Source: Haliclona indistincta (lineage: Eukaryota > Porifera > Demospongiae > Haplosclerida > Chalinidae). Taken from it: 64,000 bases of DNA. Each line of letters begins with the position of its first letter. The first letter of the stretch is position 1. Shown piece after piece: positions 1 to 13,000 of the stretch. Location: positions 7,359,152 to 7,423,151 of the forward strand of contig OZ024784.1 in NCBI GenBank assembly GCA_964017065.1. The letters are read 5' to 3'. The position numbers were made by a program, and so were the translations under genes. The notes under the pieces were generated by a model. It worked only from the letters and a program-made list of their open reading frames with translations. It had not been told where the DNA came from and ran no database searches.

Positions 1-330
1 AAAGTGAGTTAGCAAGCAAAATTGTGATGTCACCTTGAGTTTAACAGCCTCCGTCACTTCCATTAGTAACCACTCACTAACTATCTCAGTGACTTCAGTC
101 TAAGTTTGAGAAGGTCGAGAATATAATAAGCTGGTAGGAACAATGGCAACACCTGTGCTAGAAGACACTGCAATGAATCAAAGTGTTTCCTTCCCTTGGA
201 CATCAGTTCATCAAGTCTGTTTAGATCAGTAACTGTAAAAAGTCAAATATTTAAGTCCACAGACCTTGTGATTGCCGATATACTCTTTCCAGTTGACTTA
301 ACCTGTAAATTTAATGATACATTCTGACCA

Positions 331-1259
331 TTATTTTTTCTTTTTTTTGCTCACAAGTGCTACAATGGTTTTTCTTCCCTCTTGTGATAATTTTGCTTGT
401 CTCAGCATACTACGCAGCATCTGTGGGGGTAGTTGCATTCCATCTGATGCCCATCCTGAAACAAGCTCTAAAAACGTGTTAAGGTCACCCTGATAAGAAA
501 AATTTGATGCAAATTTTCTATTGAGTATTGTAATTACATGTGCCCCATTAGAGTTGGTGTAATGTGAGAACAGATCGCCAGCATCGTCACCAACTGCAGC
601 TAATGGAGAGAGAAGATGATAGAGAGCAGTTCAATACTGAAAGACTGACCATCTGCCAGTACATGAAGCATGCCCATAGCACACACATCTTGTGTCACAG
701 TAACAAGACCATCACATGTATCCCTCTCCCAAGTCTCTCCCAGCGTAGATTCAGTCGGGAGACTATTAGCACGATTGTGCACAGCAATACAGTATCGTAC
801 TCTATCCTGTGTGAGGTAATGTTAATTTAAGGTGTATTATACAAGTTATCAGTCACCAGTTCTTTGACAAGGCACTGTTGCAAGAGAGAGTTGAAGCGTT
901 CTCTCATGAGGGCCTCCCCTGCACCCAGTCTGGGCAACTCATCACTACTAATAAAGAGTACACGCCGGCCTCTCAGTGAGCCCCCAGTGCTGAGATCTTG
1001 CTGCACCTAATGAGAGGTGATCGTAGAGACGAGGTTGTGAACAAACTAGCTGGCTTACAATGGTTGCTTCCAGGAGATACTCAGTCGCCTTGACAACTGT
1101 CTCCTCAGCTGTGAGAACCTAAAAACGTAAAGTCACGTAACTAACTGTACTTACAGCAGTACTGTGGCTGCTTTAACTAACATATGCACTTCTGGTTTAT
1201 AGCACGTGACTATCAACAGAAAGCGAACCAACCTTCTTTGGTCGTTTAGCTGACTCCAT
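331..1259 (-). CDS. Unrecognised conserved-looking protein, 218 aa, complete, five exons
   Basis: I do not recognise this protein. Reading splice sites on the minus strand gives exons 1233-1259, 1059-1118, 857-1006, 650-806 and 331-593, totalling 657 nt, which closes exactly in frame from ATG to TAA. The product starts MESAKRPKK and ends in a run of lysines (VSKKKKK). The middle holds alternating hydrophobic segments such as RRVLFISSDELPRL, VRYCIAVHNRA and AHVITILNRKF, which read like buried beta strands of a compact alpha/beta or VWA-like fold; this is inference only. There is no signal peptide or membrane segment. The basic tail could be a nuclear localisation signal. It lies head to head with LYRM4 across about 170 bp. 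Confidence is high that it is a real gene, and no function is assigned. Confidence 0.7.
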
Positions 1260-1428
1260 AGCGGTAAATACGACTATAAGTCGCCGTCAAGAGAACAACT
1301 TTGCTAGACTTTGCCCGCTTCTCGTCTACTCTTGCGATCGAACCTGCATGACTTGCTTGCGAATAAATAGAACTTGTGGTAGGCGGGGTTGCATGCTCGC
1401 TTGCGCCACCCTATTAGCTGCAACAAGC
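1260..1428. promoter_or_regulatory. Divergent promoter region between the 218-aa gene and LYRM4
   Basis: Only 169 bp separate two outward-facing start codons. The stretch is richer in CpG than its surroundings. No TATA box is obvious at a convincing place. A shared bidirectional promoter is inferred from the geometry. Confidence 0.45.
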
Positions 1429-3678
1429 ATGTCAGCGAGCACAGCTGTGACGAGAGTCCAGGTACTGGGGTTGTATCGACGATTGCTTCGTGAGGGAGCC
1501 CGTTTTCCTAATTATAACTATAGGTAACCTCGTATCTCAAAGCATCCTGTATTTATTGTACTTGTAATGCAAAATAATAATTACAATTATTATGGGTTTT
1601 CTTCTGTAGGAAATACACTGCAAGAAAAGTAAGAGACTGCTTTAAGCAAAATAAGGTTCTGTCAGATTCTGCTGTGGTTACTCAGTCGTATCATCATGGT
1701 TTGAACTCACTAAAACTCATAGAAAGACAGGTATAATAATATTTCAATCAAGTCTGGATCTTATGAGATGTATGTGACTGAGACCAAATACACATTGATG
1801 AACATACTCTTAGTTGCATTGTTCCTATAATTGTCATGGTCATCACCCAATCTCACTCAATCGTGTGCATCATCATCTTATGATCAGACACTGCCCATAG
1901 TTACTGCAAACAATAATTCTTGCCAGTTGATTAATTATTTTTCAAAGCACCACTCCGGCTTGCTATTATGTTACTCAATCTTCAGAGTGGAAAGCTACGC
2001 GTAGATATGTTCTTTTGGCACAAAAATATTCAAATTACGGATGGATTTTTACGCTTTTTTGCATACAGATGCATTGATTTACGCTTGAAATCCATGCACA
2101 GCAATGCGTAAGTAGATGCACACGTGGCCAAAATGGGAACATTTTATGTAACGAAAATTTATGTAAATTACTCGATAATGTAACTAGGCTATTATAGAGT
2201 GGTAGAGCGCTCTTTGTGCTATAGTAACCATTGCTATACCTAGCCAGCTCTCCTACTCACACTTTACATAGCAACAGCTAGAGTTGTGTAGTCATGCTGC
2301 ACAGCTGTGTCCTAGCACGCTGGTGAATTCCTGAGCACGCTATTGTGATATGACTGCAAGATCAATAATGAGAGAGAATCGAGGTATCCATTGAGCCAGT
2401 TGCATATATGAGCTGAGGATTTAAATTTTAATAATGACGTGACGTCACATTTGGATACTCTGGATGCTGTATTGCGTTCAATGGAGATGCTGTGTTTGAA
2501 ATTCCCGCTTGCACCAGAGAGATGCACATTTTAGTGAAAGCTAGCATATTGCTGTAGGCACAGCACGATTTTTGTTGGTTCCAATGGTGTCCGCCTAAGA
2601 GAGGTTCCACTGTATTCGGACCTCATTTATCTAGACCGGACTTTTTTGCTTATCTGAACACCTAGAAAAATTTTCAGTGACCAAGGCTGTCCGGATAATC
2701 AAGGTTCCACTGTAGTTTAAGATAGGAGTTTTGACCTTGTGAAACCTGGCTAATCCAGTCACAGTTAAAATGGTCTGATTGGCAGGTGACTGCATTGTAC
2801 ATGTAAAATTCGGGACTGGCTGCATTAAACAGGTAACTGCATTACTCAGGTAGTCAGGTTATACTTATGGTCGTAAGAGTATAGCTGCTGTAGTCAATCC
2901 TGATTGGTTTAGGTATATCCAACCATATATTTCTAAGAGACTAGAGAGCACATTTGTTTGTAACTGTATAACAACAGTAGCTACTATAGACCATTTCAGA
3001 CGCTAGTCGTTTTTCCGCTTACGCCCGTACAACACCGGACATGATCTGATCGACACCACCACATTGACAGTAGGCAAAACACAAGGCTTCGTCCTTTTGC
3101 GTGCTTGGCTAGGTACTTTGTGCACACAAGCTAAGTTATATTGCTTATGAGTCATTAGAGCTTGAAAATCCAAACAGCCAGCAAAGTGGGAAATATATAG
3201 AGAAAGTTTGCTCAATTTTATTTGCACACTGTGTCGACGTGCAACAGCATTATGGTAGCAAACAGTACTGGATAACGACCTTAATCGAACAGTCTAGTCA
3301 ATAATAGCGTGGCTGTTACAGAATAGCAGCAAAACTGGACCAGTTTCTGGCTGTCAACTGCTTGCTAACTTTGCTTTCTTGACAAAGATGTGACAGAAAT
3401 GTTTGTTTGTAAACTTAAGCTTGTAATGTAATATTCTCACTTGCAAGTGGAAAGTAGCCAGTCAACCATGCAAAAAAACGAATGTCTTGTGTTTTACCTG
3501 CAGCACAATACAGTCAATGTGGCGGTCCAAAAATTCGCGCCTTAATAAATTATTAGCACCTAATAGTGCACTGCTAAGAGCATAATCATCCGTTGTATAA
3601 TAATACCTTCATTTTTCTTTCTCTCTCTAGGTTACCATCGGTCAAATGTACACACACTCTAAGCTGGTAGTGGAATAG
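1429..3678 (+). CDS. LYRM4: LYR motif protein 4 (ISD11), iron-sulfur cluster assembly factor
   Basis: This is the small mitochondrial LYR-motif subunit that stabilises the cysteine desulfurase NFS1 in iron-sulfur cluster assembly. Exons are 1429-1523, 1610-1730 and 3631-3678, totalling 264 nt for 87 aa; vertebrate LYRM4 is about 91 aa. The diagnostic LYR motif is in exon 1 (VLGLYRRLLRE), followed by FPNYNYR. Exon 2 carries RKYTARKVRDCFKQN and exon 3 carries VTIGQMYTHSKLVVE, all collinear with ISD11. The last exon is very short and sits 1.9 kb downstream, so it is easily missed. Reading through the exon 2 donor would stop at once after a further valine. Strand, order and splice phases all agree. 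Confidence 0.9.
1731..3630 (+). other. Intron 2 of LYRM4, no convincing gene inside
   Basis: This AT-rich intron holds only short ORFs with no recognisable domain. It contains the transposon-derived fragment at 2577-2715. I see nothing else that can be supported. Confidence 0.6.
2577..2715. repeat. Fragment(s) of a pogo/Tigger-like DNA element
   Basis: The motif GGTTCCACTGTA occurs twice in the same orientation, at about 2604 and 2704. Each copy follows sequence of the type GTCCG followed by a few bases and AAGAGAGGTTCC or AATCAAGGTTCC. Such ends resemble termini of pogo/Tigger-like elements and their miniature derivatives. The ends are direct rather than inverted, so these are probably two broken pieces. 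The family assignment is from memory of the general pattern. Confidence 0.4.
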
Positions 3679-3901
3679 AAGCATGAAGTACTACTACTAC
3701 TACTAACAATTATTGCATATTAACATGTACATGTTTAATCACCTTCATTATTGTCAACCGGATACCAACTCGCTCCGCCTCCTATTTGTGCTGTTATAAA
3801 AACTGTTGCAAACACGCGGTTCCGGAGGGCCGGGAAGCTGACACAGCGGAGATCAGTGATCAGTCGTCGTCATTTACTTGTGCTGGTTCTTACTGCTAGA
3901 G

Positions 3902-6900
3902 ATGACATCTGCCTCTGTTCTGGTGCTTGGAGTCACTCTCAGCCTACTAGCTTTACAGCAACGAGCAGGTGAAAAAGCAGTTGTTACGTATTATTATGCG
4001 CAGTATGATAATACTAACTTGGTTGCAAGCCTTCTATCAGCCTATGCAGACTGTATACTATGCAATTGTAACGGTCAAGTCAGTCCATTGTAAATCTGCG
4101 AAAGGCGAATTTGTTTTTTACCTGTGATCAATTCACACCTGACTTACTAATTGATATCTCGTTATCACTGTACATTCATTGCTTGTTTATTACTTTGTAC
4201 AGATGGCAAGTTTTTGATAAACTGCGAAACTCCGGATACGGACCAGAAGTCTGTCTATGATTCTATGATAAGAGATGTTACTTCACGAGTCACTTGTACA
4301 GCTGATGTCTTGGCTGTTACGGGCTGTGAATTCGTATTCTCCCAAATCAACCGATACTATGATACTATCATCAAAGAAGAGCGTCTGTATACGCAAAGTT
4401 GCTTTCAGTACTTGACTGATCCTCGGATTGATCGTTACCGAATTCGTGTGGTTGCCACTTTCACAATTCCTGTCTTTGAACGCAATTTCACTGGATCATA
4501 TGCTCTTAAATTTTGTGATATTCTTAATTATACAGATTGTCAAACTTCTGAAAATTATTTGATTGCAGGTATGTGCATGAAACTAAAAGTTCAGTAACAA
4601 ATTTTAGCTGATTTCTTCCTTTTATTAGCAAAATCTAATGACAATCATCTTCCTCCACCACAAGTTTGCTTTAGACCTGACGCTTATAACATCACTGCTG
4701 TCCCTGCTAAAACCAATAACCAGCTATCTGTCACACTGTACTGGAATGCCACAGTCAGATCACCGTCCGATTTACCAGTCTGCAATGGATCTCGAAGGTG
4801 GAGAGTTGGCTACTTGGAATATAACTCTGCACAAGAGGTCAAGAGTGCCGAAGGCTCTTCGATTGGACTTGAAGGCATCAAATGGGAACGTCAACCAGTT
4901 ACAGCAAGAAACACAAACTACACATTCAGTCAACTGAAAAATACTTCATACTACATTTTCTATGTTGGCCATAGACCAAATAAACTGAAAAACTCAAGCC
5001 CCCAACGTTATAAATCTAAGGCACAATTCTTCGGTCAACAAAGTGAGTAATCTACTAAAAAAAGAGATTTATTGTTATAATTTATAATTTCACTTATGCA
5101 GTACCAACCATTATTGACTCCAAGATGATCAGACGTTATACTGTCAAAGTAAATGATAATCTCAGTATCAAGTGCCAAGTCATTGGGCATCCTAAACCTC
5201 GAGTTGTATGGGTAGATAATTTGAGAGGAGCCACTACTCTTCCTGTGGATCCTTCAGTTCTGGTGATTTCTAATGCTCAACCAAGCCAATCTGGAGATTA
5301 TACCTGCTTAACCACCAATACTATAGTAACTCACAATGGAATTTTTACCGCGAGTAATGTTGTTACGATCAAAGTAACAGTTCGACAAGGTATGTTCCTT
5401 TGCTCATGTTTTAAACTACTCAAATGATTTTTATTCTTTGGTTACAGATTATGACAATAATACTAGGTAAGAAAGTGTGCATGTGTTTAGTAGTTGATGA
5501 CATGTCTCCACCTTTAGATGTGAAGACTTGAAGCAGACTGGGACTGCCTGCAGTACCTACCTTCAGTCTAACCTGAAAATATTTAAGAACGCTTCGGTGA
5601 CCATTGGAGAGCAAGAAAACCAGATACCAACTAATCTTGGAGACTTCATCACTGACCCTCAGTGCCTTAGTCTAGCTCAATCCATCATATGCCACCAGAT
5701 CTATCCTTACTGCAGCACCTTAGGCTCACCTCAGCCTCGTCCAGTCTGTGCTAAAGCTTGTCAGGTGTTCACTACTGGATCTTGCAGCAAGTTTCTTGAC
5801 TCTGAAAAATATCCAACCATTACAGAAAGGCTAAGAAATGGTTGTGACATGTCTGCTAGAGAGGGAGGAGATATTCCAGAGTGCATTCCTCTGTCACTTG
5901 AAGCTTCAAGAACTGGTAAATGAATAATGATTTTTTTCTACTAGACTATTTTTTTGTTTTTATCCTTCCAGGTCAAGTTGACAGTATAACCACCACTGGT
6001 AGCTGTATGCGAGGTAATGGCCGTGGGTATCGTGGGATTGTTTCTGTCACACAAAGTGGAATTCACTGCCAATCCTGGAGTTCCCAATTCCCTCATCGTC
6101 ACTCTATGACTCCTACTCGCTTTATATCAGACCTTGATGACGCACACAACACCCACCACTCTTATTGTCGTAATCCTGGTGGTCTGGGGACTAGGCCATG
6201 GTGCTATACAACGAACAGCAATGTTCGCTGGGAATACTGTAATGTAGAGAAGTGTGGTGAGTGATGAACCTAGCATTGCTGTGGTGCGAGTTCCCAGCCT
6301 CAGCCTTGCCCTCATGAAACTAGCTGTTTTGATAGCATAATTTGTGGTCAGCCATGCAGCCATGGAAATAACCCTTATGGTGCAGCTGTGGTTTTTGTAT
6401 TTTAGCTTGCCTCAGAACATGCATCACTTTGATAAAGTCTGCAAAGTTGACACATTTCCTTCTTTATTTCCTGTTCTCCTCAGATAACTGTGAACCATAC
6501 ACTGGTGCACTGTGTGCTAATCTTGATGGCTATTCTTCAAGCAATGTTCTTGTTCGTAAAATCAGACCTCTGTACCTCAGTCAGAAAGATATAACAGAAA
6601 CTTTGCACCATCGTTACAACCAAATTGTTGATGTACCTAAAGCTACCCCTGGATGTGAGAAGATTGTCATCTTACTACTCTGCCACTCTGCTCTACCAAA
6701 GTGTGTCCATGGCTCCTCTGACCAGCCTATGCTTGGTTGCAGTGAACATTGTCGTTTAAGAGAGCTCTTAGAGCGAGCGTGTCCAACCCAGTATGCTCGA
6801 TATAAGTCAATAGTTGAGCGAGAGAATGGTCTATTTATTTCTCCATCATGTTCTGTAAACACATCTCAATGCATGAAAGTTTCTGCTGAGTCACTGAGTG

Positions 6901-8869
6901 GTAAGCTGATTTTCTATCCTGTTATAATTTTAAAAACTTATTGCTGAGCTTGCATTGTTAATACAGTGCGGTTTGTATTATTTACCACAATATCTGAGGT
7001 TTTACTTATCTTTTTTGGTTTCCAGACCCAGTGGTGTATCAGGGCAACAAAACCACAGGTGAGGCTAATAGTAAATAAATGATTTAATTTTAGTGGTTAC
7101 TCTATATAACTATGGCTTGAGCTTGGTGTAGATAGTGAGAAGCACTCAAGAGCCTTAGCAGTGCTAGCTAGAGTGGTTGTAATCTATTGGCTGCACTTAT
7201 TGGTAATATGATCATCTCTATTAGTTAGTTGTACCTGAAGCCAATTTGTTTCCTTTTACTCACTATAGTTTACTTTGTTGTGTGGGAGTTTGAAAATAAT
7301 AATTTTTCTCCAGGTTGTGACAGTACTGGTCGCTCTTATCAAGGGAATGTATCTGTAGCTCTGTCTGGTCGAATGTGCCTAAAGTGGGATTCGAGCTCTT
7401 TAACTGAACTCAAACCAGCATGGTATCGTGAACTGACTGGAGCTAACAATTACTGTCGCAATCCCGGGCAGCTTCGCTCCTCAACATGGTGCTTCACTTC
7501 TCCTGGAGTAATTGAACCATGTAATATCACAGACTGTAAAACACATGAAACAACAAAAGAGCCTCTTGGCGCTGGAACAACTAGTCCAGGAACTGGAGGA
7601 GGTGGTGGCGGTATTGGTAGTACTTTAGGAGTTGTGCTTGGTATCCTCGCTATCTTTGTCGTAGTGCTGATTGTGACAACGATATTTATCAGTGTTTTAA
7701 AAATGAAATCACGGAAATTGGAAGTTGCAAGAAAAAGTAGTGACAAATTGGCACGCATTACCACAACCATGCTAGATTCTAAGTATGTGACTAACCCCGA
7801 GTACAAGAAGCATCAGATCCCTCAGCAGCCTACCGGAAGCATTGTCATTCCTGAGTCATTCTTGCTCATTCCTAAAGAGACCATCAAATACATTAGTCAG
7901 CTTGGCCATGGAAACTTTGGTATTGTATACAAAGGAAAGACCATGGCACTTGGTGAGGGAGACGAGGAGATTGAAGTAGCTGTGAAAACACTCAAGGCTG
8001 ATGCTAATCCAGAAGTTCGCTCTGACTTTGTAGATGAAGCCAAGCTAATGTTTAGTTTTAGTCATCCAAATATTCTTAAGATCTATGGTGTTTCAATGGC
8101 TGAGGATCCTTACCAGATGGTATTTGAGTACATGGACGAAGGAGATTTGACGCAATTTTTGCGCAATAGAGCATCAAGTTGTCATCGTCGACTCCTCAAT
8201 CCCTTCAGCTATCGTTCTCGCACTGAATCCAGCTATTCTGATGATCCTGCTTTGCTAACCAAAACTCAGTTGCTCCACATCTGTAAACAAATAGCTGCAG
8301 GAATGGCCTATCTTGCATCACTCAATCACGTTCATCGTGACCTCGCCTGTCGAAACTGTTTAGTGAACAAGAGCATGACGGTCAAGATTGGAGACTTTGG
8401 AATGAGCAGAAAGCTTTACTCAAAGGATTACTATCGGATTAATGGACAAGCTGTCCTACCTGTAAGATGGATGTCACCAGAAGCACTCATCTATGGCAAG
8501 TTCTCTGTGGAAGGAGATGTCTGGTCCTTTGGTGTTGTCATGTGGGAAGTGTTCTCGTACGCCCTCCAGCCATATTATGGAATATCAAATGAGGAAGTGA
8601 CGGAAGCAATTCGTCGTGGGAGGACATTGAAGATTCCTGAAGACTGTCCTACTGAGGTTTATGACCTCATGAAGGAGTGCTGGACCATGGACTCACAGTC
8701 TCGACCCGATTTTGATGAGCTCTTCCACAAGATCAGCCACCTGTGCCAATATGCCTCGGTCTCAGATGACAAAAATGAGGAAGATGTCTTATCGATTGAT
8801 AGCCAGATGTCAAGTGACGCCTTCACTGAGGATGAATACTCAGAAGAAGAGCTTGCCTACAAGGATTAA
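3902..8869 (+). CDS. ROR-family receptor tyrosine kinase with Ig, FZ, kringle, FZ, kringle ectodomain
   Basis: Ten exons (3902-3968, 4203-4568, 4629-5042, 5102-5389, 5448-5466, 5518-5915, 5972-6256, 6484-6900, 7026-7058, 7314-8869) total 3843 nt and close in frame for 1280 aa. Order: signal peptide (1-22); a cysteine-bearing N-terminal region; a possible fibronectin-like stretch (about 145-282); Ig domain (about 283-378, GDYTC signature); Frizzled domain (about 386-517); kringle (518-612, with YCRNPGG and RPWCY); second Frizzled domain (613-751); second kringle (about 763-840); glycine-rich stalk; transmembrane segment (about 864-888); tyrosine kinase (about 951-1238) in one exon; acidic tail. 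The kinase has GHGNFG, AVKTLK, HRDLACRN, DFGMSR and the ROR-like LQPYYGISNEEV. Almost all ectodomain introns are phase 1, which favours domain shuffling. The gene converges on the cadherin, with 190 bp between stop codons. Confidence 0.88.
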
Positions 8870-9059
8870 CTCATGTAAAACTCCATTTCTTTATCATAGT
8901 TCTCATCTGATCATAGTGTTTATGTTTGGCGAATCATACATGTGCTGCTTATTATCATTATTTTTTGTCGATTGCTGAAATGTTTAACCAATAATAGATT
9001 TTAAACTCCATTTAGAAAATATATAATTATGGACACTACTACAGTTAGTTTTACAGTGC

Positions 9060-10010
9060 TTATATTTCTGTCATGTAATCCTCGTCATCAGATTCGCTGT
9101 CATCAGGAGGCAATCCCACTGCCTCAGCCAGAAGATCGTATGTTGTAACAGAGTCACGATAACCTGGAGCTAGAAGGTTATCTGTGCTTCCCATGGGCGG
9201 GTCTTCATTGTCTTCATCTGTGAATAACTCCATGACCACCTCCTGTAAAGAACAGGTGTGGCAGGATAAGTGAATTAGTAGTAGCACACTCAACAGCACC
9301 ACACTGATGAGATATGTCATCTGGTCTCACCTGCTCTTCAGGTCCTGAGGTAGATATTGTTATCGGTAGCGGTTCAGGAGGGACATCACTGTCTGTGAAC
9401 ATCTCCATGACCATCTCCTACAACACCATCGAGATATCATAATATACTCACAGGAGCGAGCAGGGAGCAACAAGCAGCCTTTTTATCGCCCTCACTCTCA
9501 TTATGCGAATAGTACTAACACATTACTGGTACTATTCGTTTATAAAGACAATAGCACTGATATCACAACTTTAAAAGCTGCGACTATTTGTGCCTTCTCA
9601 CCTGATCTTCATATTGCTTCATAGCTGGTTCTACTATTGGTGGTGGTGGTTCATCATCATTCATGAACAACTCCATGACCACTTCCTGTAAAGCAGCAGG
9701 TGGTGAATGATAACAAACATGTACAGTGCTAATACAATGGTCCCATCAACACAACACATTAGTGTACACTACAGGCTTCACAAGGATGTCCCAATGATAA
9801 CTACCTCACCTGTTCTTCGTAAACTGGATTAGGCTTCTCTACTGTCTGCTTTGTTGCTAGTGACCTGTGGTCAAGTGTAGTAAAATATGTTGATGTCATA
9901 CTGAGGTGAGTATGACGTACGAAAGAGAGATGTCATCATCATCGGGTATTGGAGGAATCCACATTGGATTGGTTTGCATAGGATTTGTAGTCATGGACCT
10001 TGTTGAGAGT

Positions 10011-10051
<41 letters not shown>

Positions 10052-13000
10052 AAAGTTAAAGCAAGGAGGAATTATCTATCATGCGGTTTGTGTGCCTGTG
10101 CGTAGTCTCACTGGGATAAAGCACTGTATGATGACTCTAAAGTGATTAGAGAAAGAACAAGATTAATGATTACATAAGTGGTGTGATTTGATTAGTGGTT
10201 TGTACTTGTTTGTAGCAAACCACTATTTGGTAGTTTTTACTCACCTAATACTTCCTGACGAAGCTTGCGGTTACTTTGAGCAAATGAAGATTTGGGATAG
10301 AGGCAAAGAACAATAAAGATAAAGCATTGTTGAGGCATCTTTAACTCACACTCTCTTTTCTACAATCAAGAAGACACAAAATGCACAGCACAGTAGTATA
10401 ACAAGAGCCACCAATACAGCAATGACTACCCACAACCATAGTGGGTATACATCTCCAACTGGTTCTCTGGGCACCTGTTAGCAGTAGTAGATATGCAGAT
10501 ACATGTATAATCCAGATCTTACCCTGAAGCGAGGATTTTCATTTCTAAAAAGGATATTAATTGAACTAGAACTGCTTTCTACTCGTCTGCAGAAAGCATA
10601 CACACAATAGTTATACTTTTACAAACATTCTCTTACAATATTGTTTCTCTGTTTTCTTTGAGTTGACCATCTCTGCCAACAACAAGAAATAGCAAATCAG
10701 ATCTGAGGAAACAAATTTTTGTTCAATTATTTATTAAAAATCGAAGTCGATTAAAAAATTTAAATCATTATTTCGTTTAAAATTTGGAATCGTGCCAATT
10801 ACCCTGATTTGGTGATGGAGCCTAAATCAGATGTCTCCACAGTCACATCGGTAACAATGACTATATCTCCTCCAAAAATACTCTCTAGACCTCTGACAAA
10901 TGAACAATCAACATCATGAACAGCGCTGCTGCATGAGTCTGTGTGTACCTTATATAGCGATCTTGATCATCTCTAGCAGCATCCAGTGTTCTGTTGACTG
11001 TAAAGATGACTATGTGGCGATAATAGTTGTACACCCACACCTGTTAATAAGCGAATGAGAATTATTGTCAAATCTACACTATTATTAATTTACATTGATG
11101 GTAGTTTCATTTCTAAGTGATGGTGAGATTCCCTCATTGTCAAAAGCCTCCACATTCAGAATGTACTTAATTCCAACTAATTCTAGGAATGTACTAGAAG
11201 TCGTAATTTCTCCGGTCTCTCTTCGTATTATAAATGGGTTTCCAGTAGCTGTCAATTCATACCACACAATACCATGCTTGCCAATGTCTCGGTCTATAGC
11301 CTGTGACAATGGTAGTGCAGAAGCATCATCATCACACATTACATTTGCATGGACCAGCATTCACATGACCGTTGTTGTTGTTGCTATGTGTGCATGTTCT
11401 ACTAACCACTACAGTTGTCACGCTTGATCCGAAAGTAGCACTGTCCCTAACACCTGTGTTTTATGAGTAAAAATTTATATTAACCAATACACACCAGACA
11501 CCACAGACCAGCACATTGAATTATACAAATGTGTTTTAAAACCACTGCGTAAAAGCTACAAGCCACAACAGCCAGTGTCATAATTATGAGCTCAAGGTCA
11601 TATGTATGATGTGTATGAGAGTACCTGCTCTAGTAGTAAACTCCTGGAATTGAGGGCTGTTGTCATTAATATCTGTAACTGTTACTAAAATGTTGAGTGT
11701 GTTGAGTCCTTGATCAGTAACAGAGACACTCTATGGAATACATGTAGTCAACGATTGTCATAGTGTACATACAAGACGTCTTACTGGTGAAAGAGTTAGT
11801 GTGTTACTAACAACCACTGTAATGCTATAAAAGTCTTGTGTTTCTCGATCCTAAATACATAATTCAAAATAGCACAGGACTGACAATGCTGTAGTATTTA
11901 CCAAGGTTCTGTTGAAGTACAGTCTACCAGAAGTTCTGCCAATGCAAACCATTCCTACACATAGGTCTACAATAGCATGGTTGTTGACTACAAAATGGTA
12001 GAACAGAGAATCTCCATCATCACTATCGTTTCCGGTGATAGTCACTAATGGGTTATCAATTCCCACTGGAGCATCTTCTTGTACAGATTTAATCAACATC
12101 TGGAGAGAGAATGGAAGATAAGTAATGGGATGAATCAGTGGAAATGAGTGCAAGAAAGGTTGCTAACATTTTGTGGGAAGTATGGTGTGTGATCATTGAC
12201 GTCTCTGACTACAACAGTGAATGCTGCACTGCTGGTTAGGTTACCGCTGTCTTTAGCTAGCACCGTGAACTACAGAAAGATAGTATAAAAGTAGAACAAT
12301 ATAATGACTGAGTACAAAAAATACTGAGTGTAAGTACCGAGACTGTTCGTTGTGTTTCTCTGTCTAGAGTTTGTGTGAGGACAATCACTCCAGTAACTGG
12401 GTCTATGGTGAAGTCATTCTGTAGATTGTTGCTCAGAGAGTATGTCACAGCATCACCATCACCATCCACTGCCATTACTTTGTACACCTCTGAACCTATA
12501 GTAGTATTCTGTAAAGAAGTCCACAATTAACTCAAGAATGTGACAATACACCATAGTTCCAATTGCATACTAAATAATGTTCTTAACCTCGTAGATTTCT
12601 ATAGTAGTAGATTGCTGTGTCGGTAATACGAATACTGGAATATGGTCATTCACATCAAGTACTGTAATGTACAGTAAGGCAGTGTCATTGAGTCCCATGT
12701 TATCAACAAAGACAGTCAGTGTATAGTTGGTCACACCACCGTCATAATCTAGCGTCTTAGCTAAAATGATAGTTCCATCGGCAGAGTTGATCGAGAAAGT
12801 TTCTACGGATCAGAATAACAAGTTAGTGAAGATACGGAGCATGCTACTAACCGTCTGTGTTTCCATCGGTGAAGTTGTACTCTAGAACAGAGTTAGAACC
12901 GATATCAAGATCAGTAGCTAGAACCCTCTCAATTATAGTGCCCTGTGCAGTGGTCTCTAACAGTGATACATTGTACACTGCTTCATCAAACATCGGAGGG

